DNA of 34,873 nt, taken from Burkholderiaceae bacterium. GTDB taxonomy: Bacteria; Pseudomonadota; Gammaproteobacteria; Burkholderiales; Burkholderiaceae_C. Where the stretch lies: assembly GCA_014879745.1 (NCBI GenBank), contig JACSRM010000239.1, forward strand, positions 1 to 34,873. The letters run 5' to 3'. The notes beneath the pieces were generated by a model. That model did not search any database. It was given only the letters and a program-made list of their open reading frames with translations, and was not told where the DNA came from. Numbering within the stretch: position 1 is the stretch's first letter; each line of letters opens with the position of its first letter. Below are positions 18,493-26,344 of the stretch, in pieces. The translations under genes and the position numbers were made by a program.

Positions 18493-19284
18493 TCACGACC
18501 GCGGCGCAAGCGAGTCGATCTCGGCGTCGCTGAAGCCGGCGGCGCGGCGGGCGCCGATATTGAAGGGCGGGCGCGGCCGCGGTGCGCCGTGGCGCGCGCT
18601 CAGCAGCGCGTAGTGCGCGCCCGGGTCGAGCCCGGCGCGTTCGCAAAGCCAGCGATACCAGTGGTTGCCGATCGCGACGTGGCCGATCTCGTCGCGCAGG
18701 ATGATGTCCAGAATCTCGACCGCGCGCGTGTCGCCGGCTCGTGCGAACTTCGCCTGCAGCGGCGGCGTCGCATCGAGCCCGCGCGCCTCGAGCGTGCGCG
18801 GCACGAGCGCCATGCGCGCCGTGATATCGGCGCGCGTGCGCTCGACCATCGTCCACAGGCCGTCGTGGGCGTCGAAGTCGCCATAGTCGTGGCCGAGCGA
18901 TTGCAGATGCGTGCGCAGCAGGCGAAAGTGCAGCGCTTCCTCGCTCGCGACGCGCAGCCAGTCGCGATAGAAGCCGGGCGGCATCGCGGGGAACCGCCAG
19001 ACGGCGTCGAGCGCGAGATTGATTGCATTGAACTCGATATGCGCGATCGCGTGCAGCAGCGCGGCGCGCCCTTCGAGCGTCGCCGCGGAGCGCGAAGGGA
19101 CGTCCCTGGGCGCGACCAGGCGCGGCCGCGGCGGCCGCCCGGGCAGGTCGGCGCTGCATGTGATCGGCTCGTGCGGGTCGATCGCCTGGCGCGCGAGCGA
19201 CGCAAAGAGCGCGCCGGCCTGCGCCGCCTTCTCGGTCGGGTCGGCAAGGGACAAGACCTCGAGGGCTCGCCGGCGGGGGTTCAT
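18493..19284 (-). CDS. DUF455 family ferritin-like protein
   Basis: 263 residues starting MNPRRRALEVLSLADP. Ferritin-like iron-ligand patterns are visible: HAIAHIEFNAINLALDA, ASEEALHFRLLRTHL and ILRDEIGHVAIGNHWY, each with Glu-x-x-His. The family is related to the MiaE tRNA hydroxylase superfamily and has no settled function. It is divergent from the gamma carbonic anhydrase gene with 47 bases between starts. The 194 bases between this gene and the hemerythrin gene hold no recognisable gene. Confidence 0.85.
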   Translation of the reverse strand: MNPRRRALEVLSLADPTEKAAQAGALFASLARQAIDPHEPITCSADLPGRPPRPRLVAPRDVPSRSAATLEGRAALLHAIAHIEFNAINLALDAVWRFPAMPPGFYRDWLRVASEEALHFRLLRTHLQSLGHDYGDFDAHDGLWTMVERTRADITARMALVPRTLEARGLDATPPLQAKFARAGDTRAVEILDIILRDEIGHVAIGNHWYRWLCERAGLDPGAHYALLSARHGAPRPRPPFNIGARRAAGFSDAEIDSLAPRS

Positions 19285-19331
19285 TCGTAAAATTGTCCGC
19301 TCACGAATCAGGAAGCCGAACAAGGATACCG

Positions 19332-19856
19332 ATGGCCCTCTATCAGATCGACGACTTCGTGCCGAGGATCGCCGGCAGCGCCTGGGTCGCCGAGACCGCG
19401 CAGGTCATCGGCCGCGTCGAGATGGCGGCCGATTCGAGCGTCTGGTTCGGCGCCGTGCTGCGCGGCGATACCGAGAATATCCGCATCGGTATCGGCTCCA
19501 ATATCCAGGACAACAGCGTCGTCCATGCCGACCCGGGCTTTCCGGCGCTGGTGGGCGACCATGTGACGGTCGGCCATCTGGTGATGCTGCACGGCTGCAT
19601 CGTCGGCGACAACACCCTGATCGGCATGCAGGCGGTGGTGCTCAACGGCGCGAAGATCGGGCGCAACTGCATCGTCGGCGCCGGTGCGTTGATCGCTGCC
19701 GGCAAGGAGTTTGCGGACGGTTCGCTGATCGTCGGCAGTCCGGCGCGCGTTGCGCGCCAGCTCACCCCCGAGCAGATCGCCGGCATCCGCTTCGGCAGCG
19801 AGCACTACATGGCGAATGCGCGTCGCTTCCGCGCCGCCTGCCGGCGCGTCGGATGA
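19332..19856 (+). CDS. gamma carbonic anhydrase family protein (YrdA type)
   Basis: 174 residues of left-handed beta-helix hexapeptide repeats, for example IGRVEMAADSSVWFGAVLRGD, IGIGSNIQDNSVVHAD and VGHLVMLHGC. The metal-binding histidines expected in this family are seen in SVVHAD, VTVGHLV and MLHGC. YrdA/CaiE-like members may hydrate carbon dioxide or be non-catalytic; activity cannot be judged here. An AAGGA ribosome site precedes the ATG. The gene overlaps hslO as ATGA, so they form an operon. Confidence 0.92.
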   Translation: MALYQIDDFVPRIAGSAWVAETAQVIGRVEMAADSSVWFGAVLRGDTENIRIGIGSNIQDNSVVHADPGFPALVGDHVTVGHLVMLHGCIVGDNTLIGMQAVVLNGAKIGRNCIVGAGALIAAGKEFADGSLIVGSPARVARQLTPEQIAGIRFGSEHYMANARRFRAACRRVG

Positions 19857-20821
19857 GCGAGCTGCAGCGCTTCCTGTTCGACGGCGTGCCGGTGCGCGGT
19901 GCGCTCGTGCGTCTGACGGACGCCTGGCGCGAGGTGCTCGCCCGCCGCGGCGGCGCGAATGCCTACCCCGCGCCGGTGCGATCGGTGCTCGGCGAGATGG
20001 CGGCGGCGGGCGTGCTGATGCAATCGAGCCTGCGCTTCGAGGGCGCCCTCGTGCTGCAGGTCTTCGGCGACGGGCCGGTCAAGCTCGCGGTCGCCGAAGT
20101 GCAGCACGATCTCGCCTTTCGCGTCACCGCCAACGTCGCCGGCGACGTCGCGGCCGATGCGCAGCTCGAGGCCATGCTCAACGTGCACGGCGGCGGGCGC
20201 TGTGCGATCACGCTCGACCCGCAGCGCCGTCAGCCCGGGCAGCAGCCCTACCAGGGCGTCGTCCCGCTGCACGGCGACCGGCGCGAGCCGCTGCAGCAAC
20301 TCTCGCAGGTGCTCGAACACTACATGCTGCAGTCCGAACAGCTCGACACGAAGCTCGTGCTCGCCGCCGACGACCGGATCGCTGCCGGGCTGCTGATCCA
20401 GCGCATGCCGGCCAGCGGCGCCGGCAACCTGAGCGGGCCGCGCAACGAGGATCGCATCGGCCAGGACGAGGACTACCGGCGCATCGCGATGCTCGCCGCG
20501 ACGCTGACGAGCGACGAACTGCTGACGCTGCCCGCCGACGCGCTGCTGCGCCGCCTGTTCTGGGAGGAATCGTTGCGCCGCTTCGAGCCGCGGGCCGGCG
20601 AGCCGGCGCCGCATTTCGCATGCAGTTGCTCGCGCGAGCGCGTCGGACGCATGCTGCTGGGCCTCGGCGCCCGCGAGGTCGGCGAGATCGTCGCCGAGCA
20701 GGGCCAGGTCGAGATCGGCTGCGAGTTCTGCGGCTTGAAGTACCACTTCGACCGTGTCGATGTCGGCGGCCTCTTCACGCCGGCCGGCGCGCAGTTGCCG
20801 GGGTCGGCGGCGGTTCACTGA
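19853..20821 (+). CDS. hslO: redox-regulated chaperone Hsp33
   Basis: 322 residues. The C-terminal zinc redox switch is complete: CSC near residue 262 and CEFC about 30 residues later, matching CxC-X(27-32)-CxxC. The body shows the family stretches LKLAVAEVQ-like VKLAVAEVQHDLAFR and QSEQLDTKLVLAADD, with GLLIQRMP. Hsp33 is a cytoplasmic holdase activated by oxidation and unfolding. It is translationally coupled to the carbonic anhydrase gene (ATGA) and ends 9 bases before the convergent nnr gene. Confidence 0.95.
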   Translation: MSELQRFLFDGVPVRGALVRLTDAWREVLARRGGANAYPAPVRSVLGEMAAAGVLMQSSLRFEGALVLQVFGDGPVKLAVAEVQHDLAFRVTANVAGDVAADAQLEAMLNVHGGGRCAITLDPQRRQPGQQPYQGVVPLHGDRREPLQQLSQVLEHYMLQSEQLDTKLVLAADDRIAAGLLIQRMPASGAGNLSGPRNEDRIGQDEDYRRIAMLAATLTSDELLTLPADALLRRLFWEESLRRFEPRAGEPAPHFACSCSRERVGRMLLGLGAREVGEIVAEQGQVEIGCEFCGLKYHFDRVDVGGLFTPAGAQLPGSAAVH

Positions 20822-20830
20822 CGCCGGCCG

Positions 20831-22345
20831 TCAGGCGATCCGGGCCGCGGCGTTCGCGCCGCGCCACATCGCCTCGATCAGGTCGGCCGCACGCAATGGC
20901 GATGCGGCGGCGGCGTCGGCCGCCGCGCCATGCGCATGGGCCGCGGCGGCGGCGACGTCGAACGCCGATTCGCTGCCTCCGTGCTGTGCCCACAGGCCGC
21001 CGAGCCAGCCGGCGAGCACGTCGCCGGTGCCGGCGGTCGCGAGCGACGCGTTGCCGGTCGGATTGATGTGCGGCACGCGGCCCGGCGCGGCGACGATGCT
21101 GCCCGAGCCCTTGAGCAGGATGACGCAACGAAACCGCTCCGCCAGCGTCTGCGCGGCGCGCAGCCGGTCGGCCTGCACCTCGCGCGCGCTGCAGCCCGCC
21201 AGGCGGGCCGCTTCGAGCGGATGCGGCGTGAGCACCGTCGCCTGCGCGCGCGCGGCGCGCGCCGCCAGTTGCGTCTGCAGCGCCTCGTCGGATGCGATCG
21301 CATTCAGCGCGTCGGCATCGAGCACGAGCCGATCGGCCAGGCTCAGCAAGCGGGGCAGGGCTTCGCGCACCGCATCGCCGCCGCCGCAGCCGCAGACGAC
21401 GGTCGCGCCGCCGATCACCGCGCGCTCGCCCTGCCACCATGCGCGGCGAAACATCAGCTCGGGCCGCGCGATATCGAACTGCGGCGCCTCGACATCCAGC
21501 AAGCTGACGTAGACGCGTCCGGCGCCGGCCGCATGCGCGGCGCGCGCCGCAAGCACGGCGGCGCCGGTCATGCCCGCTGCGCCGCCGACGACGGCAAGAT
21601 CGCCGAAGTTCCCCTTGTGCTGCGCATGCCGGCGCGGCGCGTGCATCGCCCGCGCCGCATCGGCGCCGGTCAGCCAGGCGGCGGGTTCCTGCATGCCGCC
21701 TGCGACGCCCAGATCGTCGAACCAGATCGCGCCCGCGAAGTCGCGCCCGAGCCCGGTGAAGAGGCCCGGCTTGAGCGTCAGCAGCGCGAGCGTATGCGCG
21801 GCGCGCACACAGACCTCGCCCAGCGGCTGGCCGGTTTCGCAGTGCAGCCCGGAGGGCACGTCGACCGCGAGCACCGTGCACGCCAGCGCATCGAGTTCGC
21901 CGATCGTCGCCGCGAGGCGATCCTGCGGCGCGCGGCTTGCGCCCAGGCCGAGCAGGGCGTCGATCGCCAGATCGTGCCGCGCCAACGGTGGCGAGCCTGT
22001 AGCGCCGATCCGGACGCCCGCGGCCTGCGCGCGGTGCAGTGCGTCGGCGGCGTCGGGCGGGAAAGCCGCCGCATCGCCGAGCAGCGTGACGCGCACCTCG
22101 CGCCCGGCCGCAATCAGGCCGATTGCGGCCTCCAGCCCGTCGCCGCCGTTGTTGCCGGGGCCGGCGGCGATCCAGACCCGCTGTGCGTGCGGTGCGACGG
22201 CCAGCGCGAGGCGCGCCACCGCCGCACCGGCGCGCCGCATCAGCGTATGGGCCGGCAGCGCCGCCTGCGCCTGCTGCTCGATCGCGCGGCTGGCGGCGAT
22301 GCCATGCAGCGGCAACGGCGATCTGGGGCGGGAAGCGTCGAGCAT
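20831..22345 (-). CDS. nnr: bifunctional NAD(P)H-hydrate repair enzyme Nnr (epimerase and dehydratase)
   Basis: 504 residues from the ATG at 22345; an ATG at 22408 would add 21 residues, and neither has a clear ribosome site. The N-terminal YjeF_N epimerase has IAAGPGNNGGDGLEAA and VDVPSGLHCETG. The C-terminal ribokinase-like dehydratase has HKGNFGDLAVVGGAAGMTGAA, LDADALNAIA, VLTPHPLEAARL and NPTGNASLATAGTGDVLAG, the signature of the ADP/ATP-dependent NAD(P)HX dehydratase. The enzyme repairs hydrated NADH and NADPH. It is convergent with hslO. Confidence 0.94.
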   Translation of the reverse strand: MLDASRPRSPLPLHGIAASRAIEQQAQAALPAHTLMRRAGAAVARLALAVAPHAQRVWIAAGPGNNGGDGLEAAIGLIAAGREVRVTLLGDAAAFPPDAADALHRAQAAGVRIGATGSPPLARHDLAIDALLGLGASRAPQDRLAATIGELDALACTVLAVDVPSGLHCETGQPLGEVCVRAAHTLALLTLKPGLFTGLGRDFAGAIWFDDLGVAGGMQEPAAWLTGADAARAMHAPRRHAQHKGNFGDLAVVGGAAGMTGAAVLAARAAHAAGAGRVYVSLLDVEAPQFDIARPELMFRRAWWQGERAVIGGATVVCGCGGGDAVREALPRLLSLADRLVLDADALNAIASDEALQTQLAARAARAQATVLTPHPLEAARLAGCSAREVQADRLRAAQTLAERFRCVILLKGSGSIVAAPGRVPHINPTGNASLATAGTGDVLAGWLGGLWAQHGGSESAFDVAAAAAHAHGAAADAAAASPLRAADLIEAMWRGANAAARIA

Positions 22346-22522
22346 CGCGATCGGGTTCGTCGGTGAAGGGGCGGGCCGGTGCAGGCCGGCTTCGATTGCG
22401 GCTGCCATTGTGTTTCAGTTCGGGCCCGCCGGCGTGCCGTCGGCGGGGTTCGTCGTCGCATCTCGGGTGCGCGCCGGCAGGGCCATTGCGCGCCGCACGC
22501 CCTGCGCGGAGAATGCCGCGCC

Positions 22523-23116
22523 ATGGAGCCCGCCGATCCCCCACCCGCGCCGGCGAGCGAGCCCGATGCAGGCTCCGCGCCGGGCGGCAGCCCATTCGTG
22601 GCCACACCGGTGATCGTGGCGTTGCTCAGCCTGAGCGGCGTGCTTGGCGCCGCGCTGTTCGCCAACTGGGACAAGGTATTCGGCAGTGCGCCGGCCAAAT
22701 CCGCGGCCTCCGCTGCGGCGGGCGGATCGACCGCGGGCCCGGCTTCGGCCACCCTGCAGCGCTTGGACGGCGCGTGGTTGAGCCCGATCGCGGTGCATCC
22801 CTATCAGCCGGACCAGCAGTTCCGTCTGCGGCTCGTCCTGAATGTCCATGGCAGCGAAGTGAGCGGCAGGGTCAGCGACGAGCCCGAAGGCGGCGGCCGC
22901 GGCGGATGGGCGTTCGAGATCCTGTCGCCGAAGGCGGTCGCCGACGGTCTTGACTTCCAGGTTTCGAGCACGTGGTGCTGCGAGGACGGCAAGAACGTTC
23001 CCTACGAGGTCTTCTACCAGGTGCGGCCGACCTCGCAGGGGTTGGCGGTCACGCGCCGCAACAACGTACCTGGCGGCGGCAAGGTCGAGCGCTTTCTGCT
23101 CGAACGCAGCCATTGA
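22523..23116 (+). CDS. uncharacterised single-pass membrane-anchored protein
   Basis: 197 residues from the ATG at 22523. A Pro/Ala-rich cytoplasmic N-terminus is followed by one membrane segment (VIVALLSLSGVLGAALFANW, about residues 30-49), then an Ala/Gly linker and a periplasmic domain of about 120 residues starting LQRLDGAWLSP. That domain has several beta-strand-like stretches and a CC pair in SSTWCCEDG. I do not recognise the family. It is divergent from nnr. A hairpin at 23133-23152 just after the stop may end its transcript. Confidence 0.65.
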   Translation: MEPADPPPAPASEPDAGSAPGGSPFVATPVIVALLSLSGVLGAALFANWDKVFGSAPAKSAASAAAGGSTAGPASATLQRLDGAWLSPIAVHPYQPDQQFRLRLVLNVHGSEVSGRVSDEPEGGGRGGWAFEILSPKAVADGLDFQVSSTWCCEDGKNVPYEVFYQVRPTSQGLAVTRRNNVPGGGKVERFLLERSH

Positions 23117-23132
23117 AGCCGGCGTCGCCGGT

Positions 23133-23152
23133 GGGTTCGAGATTCCGAATCC
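23133..23152 (+). other. inverted repeat after the 22523 gene
   Basis: GGGTTCG and CGAATCC form a 7-base-pair stem (one G-T pair) around a 6-base loop, 16 bases after the stop codon. No T run follows, so it is at best a weak terminator. It resembles a tRNA T-arm by chance, but no other tRNA part is present. Confidence 0.35.
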
Positions 23153-23221
23153 CCGCCCTCTCAGCACGGCCGGCCTGACGCGGCCCGTCGTTGTGCGGGC
23201 TTCTGCGCCGTGCCCGCGCCG

Positions 23222-23512
23222 TCAGTCGCTGCGCAGAACCAGCATCACCTCGGCAAGCTCGCGCCCGGGTTCACCTTCGATCTCGTAGGTCCTGGCGAGC
23301 GTTCCCGAGAGATTGCCCGCTTGCCAGGCCTCGAGTGCCTGGGGCGATTCCCAGACGTAGATCCCGCCGTACTCGCCGGTTGCGGCAAACTTGACGTAGT
23401 ACTTCTGAACCAGGCCGGGGACGTTGCGATAGCGGTCCGAGCGCTCGGCGAAACGCCGCTCGACTTCGCGATGCTCGAGACCCGAACGGTAGCGAATGAT
23501 TTGGATGATCAT
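23222..23512 (-). CDS. small antibiotic-biosynthesis-monooxygenase / YdhR-like protein
   Basis: 96 residues starting MIIQIIRYRSGLEHREVERRF, with an AGGAGG ribosome site at good spacing. The chain shows the dimeric ferredoxin-like pattern of the ABM superfamily: VPGLVQKYYVKFAATGEYGGIYVWESPQ, then LSGTLARTYEI. ABM-like proteins include cofactor-free monooxygenases and small stress proteins; the substrate is not known. A longer version from an ATG at 23626 lacks support. The upstream 210 bases contain a palindrome and a candidate promoter. Confidence 0.7.
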   Translation of the reverse strand: MIIQIIRYRSGLEHREVERRFAERSDRYRNVPGLVQKYYVKFAATGEYGGIYVWESPQALEAWQAGNLSGTLARTYEIEGEPGRELAEVMLVLRSD

Positions 23513-23698
23513 TCTGCCTCCTTTCATCGGAAGATCCGGCGCCGCATCGATCCGGGCGACGTTCTGCAAGCGTCGACGTCCTCGCTTCCGCGCGGCGCCC
23601 ACGAGCTCGAACGGCGCTTCGATCATGCATCGGTCGTTGCGGTCCCGCCGGGCAAGGGTTCGATGAGGCCACGGCCGGTGTCTGCCGATGCGGGCGTC

Positions 23699-23718
23699 GA
23701 GCCTCTCTGCAGAGGCTC
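23699..23718. promoter_or_regulatory. 20-bp palindrome, possible operator
   Basis: GAGCCTCTCTGCAGAGGCTC has perfect 8-base arms around CTGC. It lies about 10 bases downstream of a predicted minus-strand -10 element and roughly 190 bases before the small monooxygenase-like gene. It could be a repressor operator for that gene or a structured leader. The regulator is unknown. Confidence 0.4.
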
Positions 23719-23727
23719 ATTAGAATC

Positions 23728-23755
23728 ACCATAGCGCGGTCGGGACGGAATGCAA
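23728..23755 (-). promoter_or_regulatory. candidate promoter for the ABM-like gene
   Basis: On the minus strand TTGCAT (23755-23750) and TATGGT (23733-23728) are 16 bases apart. The pair is a moderate sigma-70 match directly upstream of the 20-bp palindrome, in the direction of the 23222-23512 gene. Consensus-based only. Confidence 0.3.
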
Positions 23756-23765
23756 ACGGCGGCGG

Positions 23766-23930
23766 TCAGCCCGCCGGTCTGCTTCGCCACTGCGCCGGCG
23801 TGCTGCCCGTCCAGCGCTCGAAGGCGCGCCAGAAGATGCGCGGTTCGGCGTAGCCCAGCGACTGGCCGGTCTCGGCCTATTCGGCGGGTGCGTCGTGGAG
23901 CGCAAGATCGCGCGTCAGCAGCGCCTTCGC
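23766..23930 (-). pseudogene. remnant of an AraC-family regulator C-terminus
   Basis: In one minus-strand frame the DNA reads ALLTRDLALHDAPAE, a TAG stop (23877-23879), then AETGQSLGYAEPRIFWRAFERWTGSTPAQWR and a TGA at 23766-23768. This is the last helix-turn-helix part of an AraC regulator (compare LLDEARRDAALH and GYAEPSVFNRAVRRWTGS in the intact regulator at 26345-27451), broken by an in-frame stop and lacking about ten residues. Its N-terminal parts are absent upstream. It is a decayed gene, not a functional regulator. Confidence 0.75.
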
Positions 23931-24215
23931 CGCGTCGACGTCACTGCGGTCGATCGCCTTTTCGCGCCGGCCGGCTTCGTCGAGCGCCGTCACGGCCGCG
24001 CCTGGCGGTACCCGCGGAGCATGATCACGACGCCAACCCGGTTCAGCGGGAGTGGGGGCAGGAGCGCGAGCCGGCCGAAGGTGGTCGGATGGGGGACGGA
24101 CAAGATGTACGAGATGTCCGTGAACAGGCCCGAGAAGCGCTCGCCGGCGACGATCGCGGCAATGGTGCATCGTGCACCCGCTGCTGCGTCGATCTGGGCG
24201 ACACGAGATGCCCAT
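23931..24215. other. stretch without a convincing gene
   Basis: Between the AraC remnant and the methyltransferase stop no open frame looks like a complete protein. One minus-strand frame (84 codons, 23990-24244, GTG start) has a moderately hydrophobic end (LLPPLPLNRVGVVIMLRG) and could be a leftover of a membrane protein. I assign nothing to it. Confidence 0.4.
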
Positions 24216-25046
24216 CTAGTGCTCGTCGCGCGCGCGATCGTCACCGGCGGCGATGATCAGCGCGGGCATCGAGAATACGGCCGCGCCGCCGGCATCGACG
24301 AACGGCGCGAGTGTGTCTTGCGCCGCGCTGCGCAGGCGCTCGAACTGCGCGTCGTCGAGCAGGCCGCCGAGTGTCCAGACGCAGGCGCGCTCGGTCGCGA
24401 CGAGCGCGTCGATCGACGCGAATCGTACGCTGCCGTCGCGGCTTGCGACGTGCGCGTCGGCGAGCCCGGCGTCGCGGCACAGTGCGCGCAGGGCCGCCGC
24501 GTCGCCGAGGGCGAACGGCGCGCGAAACGCGTCGCCGACGCTCTTGCCGAACAGCCGGTCGAGCAGCGCCGCGAGCGCCGCGTAGCCGGGCGAACGCTCG
24601 ACCGCGTCGCATACCGCGACCGCGAGCCGGCCGCCGGGCTTCAGCACGCGGCGCATCTCGCGCAACGCGGCGACCTTGTCGTCGAAGAACATCAGGCCGA
24701 ACTGGCTGACGACGGCGTCGAAACTCGCATCGGCGAACGGCAGCGCTTCGGCGCGGCCATCGCACCACTCGATCGTCGTCGGCTTGCGCCGCGCCACGGC
24801 AAGCATCGCCGGATTCGCGTCGAGCCCGACGACGCTGCCGCCAGGTGCGACACGTTCGGCGGCGACGCAGGTCAGCGCGCCGGTGCCGCAGGCGACGTCA
24901 AGCACGCGTTGGCCGCTGCGCAGGCCTGCGATGTCGCACAGCGTCGCGGCCCACGGGCGGAACAGCGCCGGCACGAAGTACTCGTCGTAGATCGCGGCCG
25001 GGTCGCGTTCGGCCGGCGGTGCGTGCGGGTGCAGCGTTGTGTCCAT
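24216..25046 (-). CDS. class I SAM-dependent methyltransferase
   Basis: 276 residues. The Rossmann motifs are clear: motif I VLDVACGTGALT, acidic post-I VVGLDANPAML, motif II region LPFADASFDAVVSQFGLMFF, and LKPGGRLAVAV. This is the UbiE/Methyltransf_11 group; the acceptor could be a small metabolite or lipid and cannot be read from sequence. The ATG at 25046 has an AAGGAGG ribosome site. The start lies only 32 bases from that of the divergent AraC regulator, which probably controls it. Confidence 0.88.
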   Translation of the reverse strand: MDTTLHPHAPPAERDPAAIYDEYFVPALFRPWAATLCDIAGLRSGQRVLDVACGTGALTCVAAERVAPGGSVVGLDANPAMLAVARRKPTTIEWCDGRAEALPFADASFDAVVSQFGLMFFDDKVAALREMRRVLKPGGRLAVAVCDAVERSPGYAALAALLDRLFGKSVGDAFRAPFALGDAAALRALCRDAGLADAHVASRDGSVRFASIDALVATERACVWTLGGLLDDAQFERLRSAAQDTLAPFVDAGGAAVFSMPALIIAAGDDRARDEH

Positions 25047-25078
25047 GCGAGCCTCCTTCGATCGACGGTGCGCGTAGC

Positions 25079-26110
25079 ATGGGCCGCACGATGAGCGCCG
25101 GCCATGACTTGCCGTCCGCGTCGCATGACGGCGCGTCCGCGTTCGACGTGCTGTCCGACGTCCTGCGCGCGGTTCGGCTGACCGGCGCGCTGCTCTTTCT
25201 CGTCGACGCAGCGACACCCTGGCACAGCTGGGCGCCGCGCAGCGACGCGTTCCGGCGCCTCGTGCTGCCGGGCTGCGCGCACATGGTCTCGTACCACGTG
25301 CTGACCGAAGGCCGCTGCTGGGCGGGCCTGAGCGATGGCGAGCCGTGCGCCGTCGAGGCCGGCGACGTGCTGATCGTGGCGCATGGCGAGGCCTACTACC
25401 TCGCCGCTCCGGTCGACGCGCCGCCGAGCTACGGGCCGCGGGAAGCGCTCGACTTCTTTCGCGACATGGCCGCCGGCGTCATGCCGTCGGCAGTCGCCGA
25501 AGGTGGCAGCGGCGCGAAGACGCGCTTCATCTGTGGCTTTCTCGGCTGCGACCGCGAGCCGTTCAACCCGGTGCTGTCGGCACTGCCACCGCTGACGGTC
25601 GTTCGCGGCTCGCGCGCCGGCGACCGCATGGCCCCTCTGGTCGAGTTCGCGGTGCGCGCGCTGCGCGAACCGCGCGGCGCCGGGCAAGACGGCGTGCTGC
25701 TGCGCCTGGCCGAGTTGATGTTCGTCGAGGTGCTGCGCCGCCATCTCGACGCGCTGCCCGCGGCCCGGACCGGCTGGCTCGCCGGTTTGCGCGACCCGCT
25801 GGTCGCGCGCGCGCTGCAGCGTCTGCATGGTGCTCCCGCGCAGGCGTGGACGCTCGAGTCGCTCGCCGACGCGACCGGCGCGTCGCGCACGGTGCTTGCC
25901 GAGCGCTTCGCGCACGTCGTCGGCCTGCCGGCGATGACCTACCTCACGCGGTGGCGCATGCAGCTCGCTTCGCGCTTGCTCGCCGACGGTGACGCGAAGG
26001 TGCTCGCGGTCGCGACCGCCGTCGGCTACGAGTCGGAGGCGGCGTTCAGCCGTGCGTTCAAGAAGGCGGCGGGTGTGGCGCCGGCACTGTGGCGGCGGCG
26101 CGGTGCTTGA
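25079..26110 (+). CDS. AraC-family transcriptional regulator with N-terminal cupin (AraC_cupin_6 type)
   Basis: 343 residues. The N-terminal half resembles the cupin_6 ligand domain: FDVLSDVLRAVRLTGALLF, CAHMVSYHVLTEGRCW, VEAGDVLIVAHGEAYYL. The C-terminal double helix-turn-helix includes LADATGASRTVLAERFAHVVG, then PAMTYLTRWRMQLASRLL and VATAVGYESEAAFSRAFKKAAG. Regulators of this kind often control a divergent oxidoreductase or methyltransferase. An ATG at 25091 is an equally possible start; neither has a strong ribosome site. Confidence 0.88.
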   Translation: MGRTMSAGHDLPSASHDGASAFDVLSDVLRAVRLTGALLFLVDAATPWHSWAPRSDAFRRLVLPGCAHMVSYHVLTEGRCWAGLSDGEPCAVEAGDVLIVAHGEAYYLAAPVDAPPSYGPREALDFFRDMAAGVMPSAVAEGGSGAKTRFICGFLGCDREPFNPVLSALPPLTVVRGSRAGDRMAPLVEFAVRALREPRGAGQDGVLLRLAELMFVEVLRRHLDALPAARTGWLAGLRDPLVARALQRLHGAPAQAWTLESLADATGASRTVLAERFAHVVGLPAMTYLTRWRMQLASRLLADGDAKVLAVATAVGYESEAAFSRAFKKAAGVAPALWRRRGA

Positions 26111-26255
26111 ACGCTCGCGACCAGCGGTGTGCGCTTGGACGTCCTCGGCCTCGCTTTCGGTGACTGCGGCCGCTTCGATCTCCTCGTGCGGTGCCGGCCG
26201 GCGCGGCACCACCCGCGGCGCAGCCTGGCATTCGGCGCCCGCATGCCGCGGCAGC

Positions 26256-26294
26256 GACGCTGCACGGACACCCGGTGCTTCGGGTGCCAGCGTC
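26256..26294. other. two-part inverted repeat downstream of the AraC gene
   Basis: Outer arms GACGCTG/CAGCGTC and inner arms CACCCG/CGGGTG form a stem with one internal bulge and a 6-base loop. It lies about 145 bases after the AraC stop and 50 bases past the end of the convergent AraC gene. No T run follows. It may be a bidirectional transcription barrier or a repeat element. The rest of 26111-26344 shows no gene. Confidence 0.35.
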
Positions 26295-26344
26295 CGCAGG
26301 GATCCGCGCCGCCAGCCGCTGCATGAATGCCGGCGAGGACACCG

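Noticed and set aside
22346-22408. Extra N-terminal 21 codons of nnr
   Set aside because: Kept as an alternative only; the conserved epimerase domain starts after the second ATG and the added segment shows no conserved features.
23124-23160. tRNA-like 3' half (GGTTCGA and AATCC)
   Set aside because: No acceptor stem, D-arm or anticodon arm can be found next to it; it is a simple inverted repeat after a gene.
23990-24244. 84-codon minus-strand frame with a hydrophobic end
   Set aside because: GTG start without ribosome site, no family resemblance, overlaps the methyltransferase end; not enough to call a gene.
26111-26344. Possible gene fragment between the two AraC genes
   Set aside because: Short stretches look protein-like in one minus-strand frame (LTVSSPAFMQRLAARIP), but no family is recognisable and no start or ribosome site fits.
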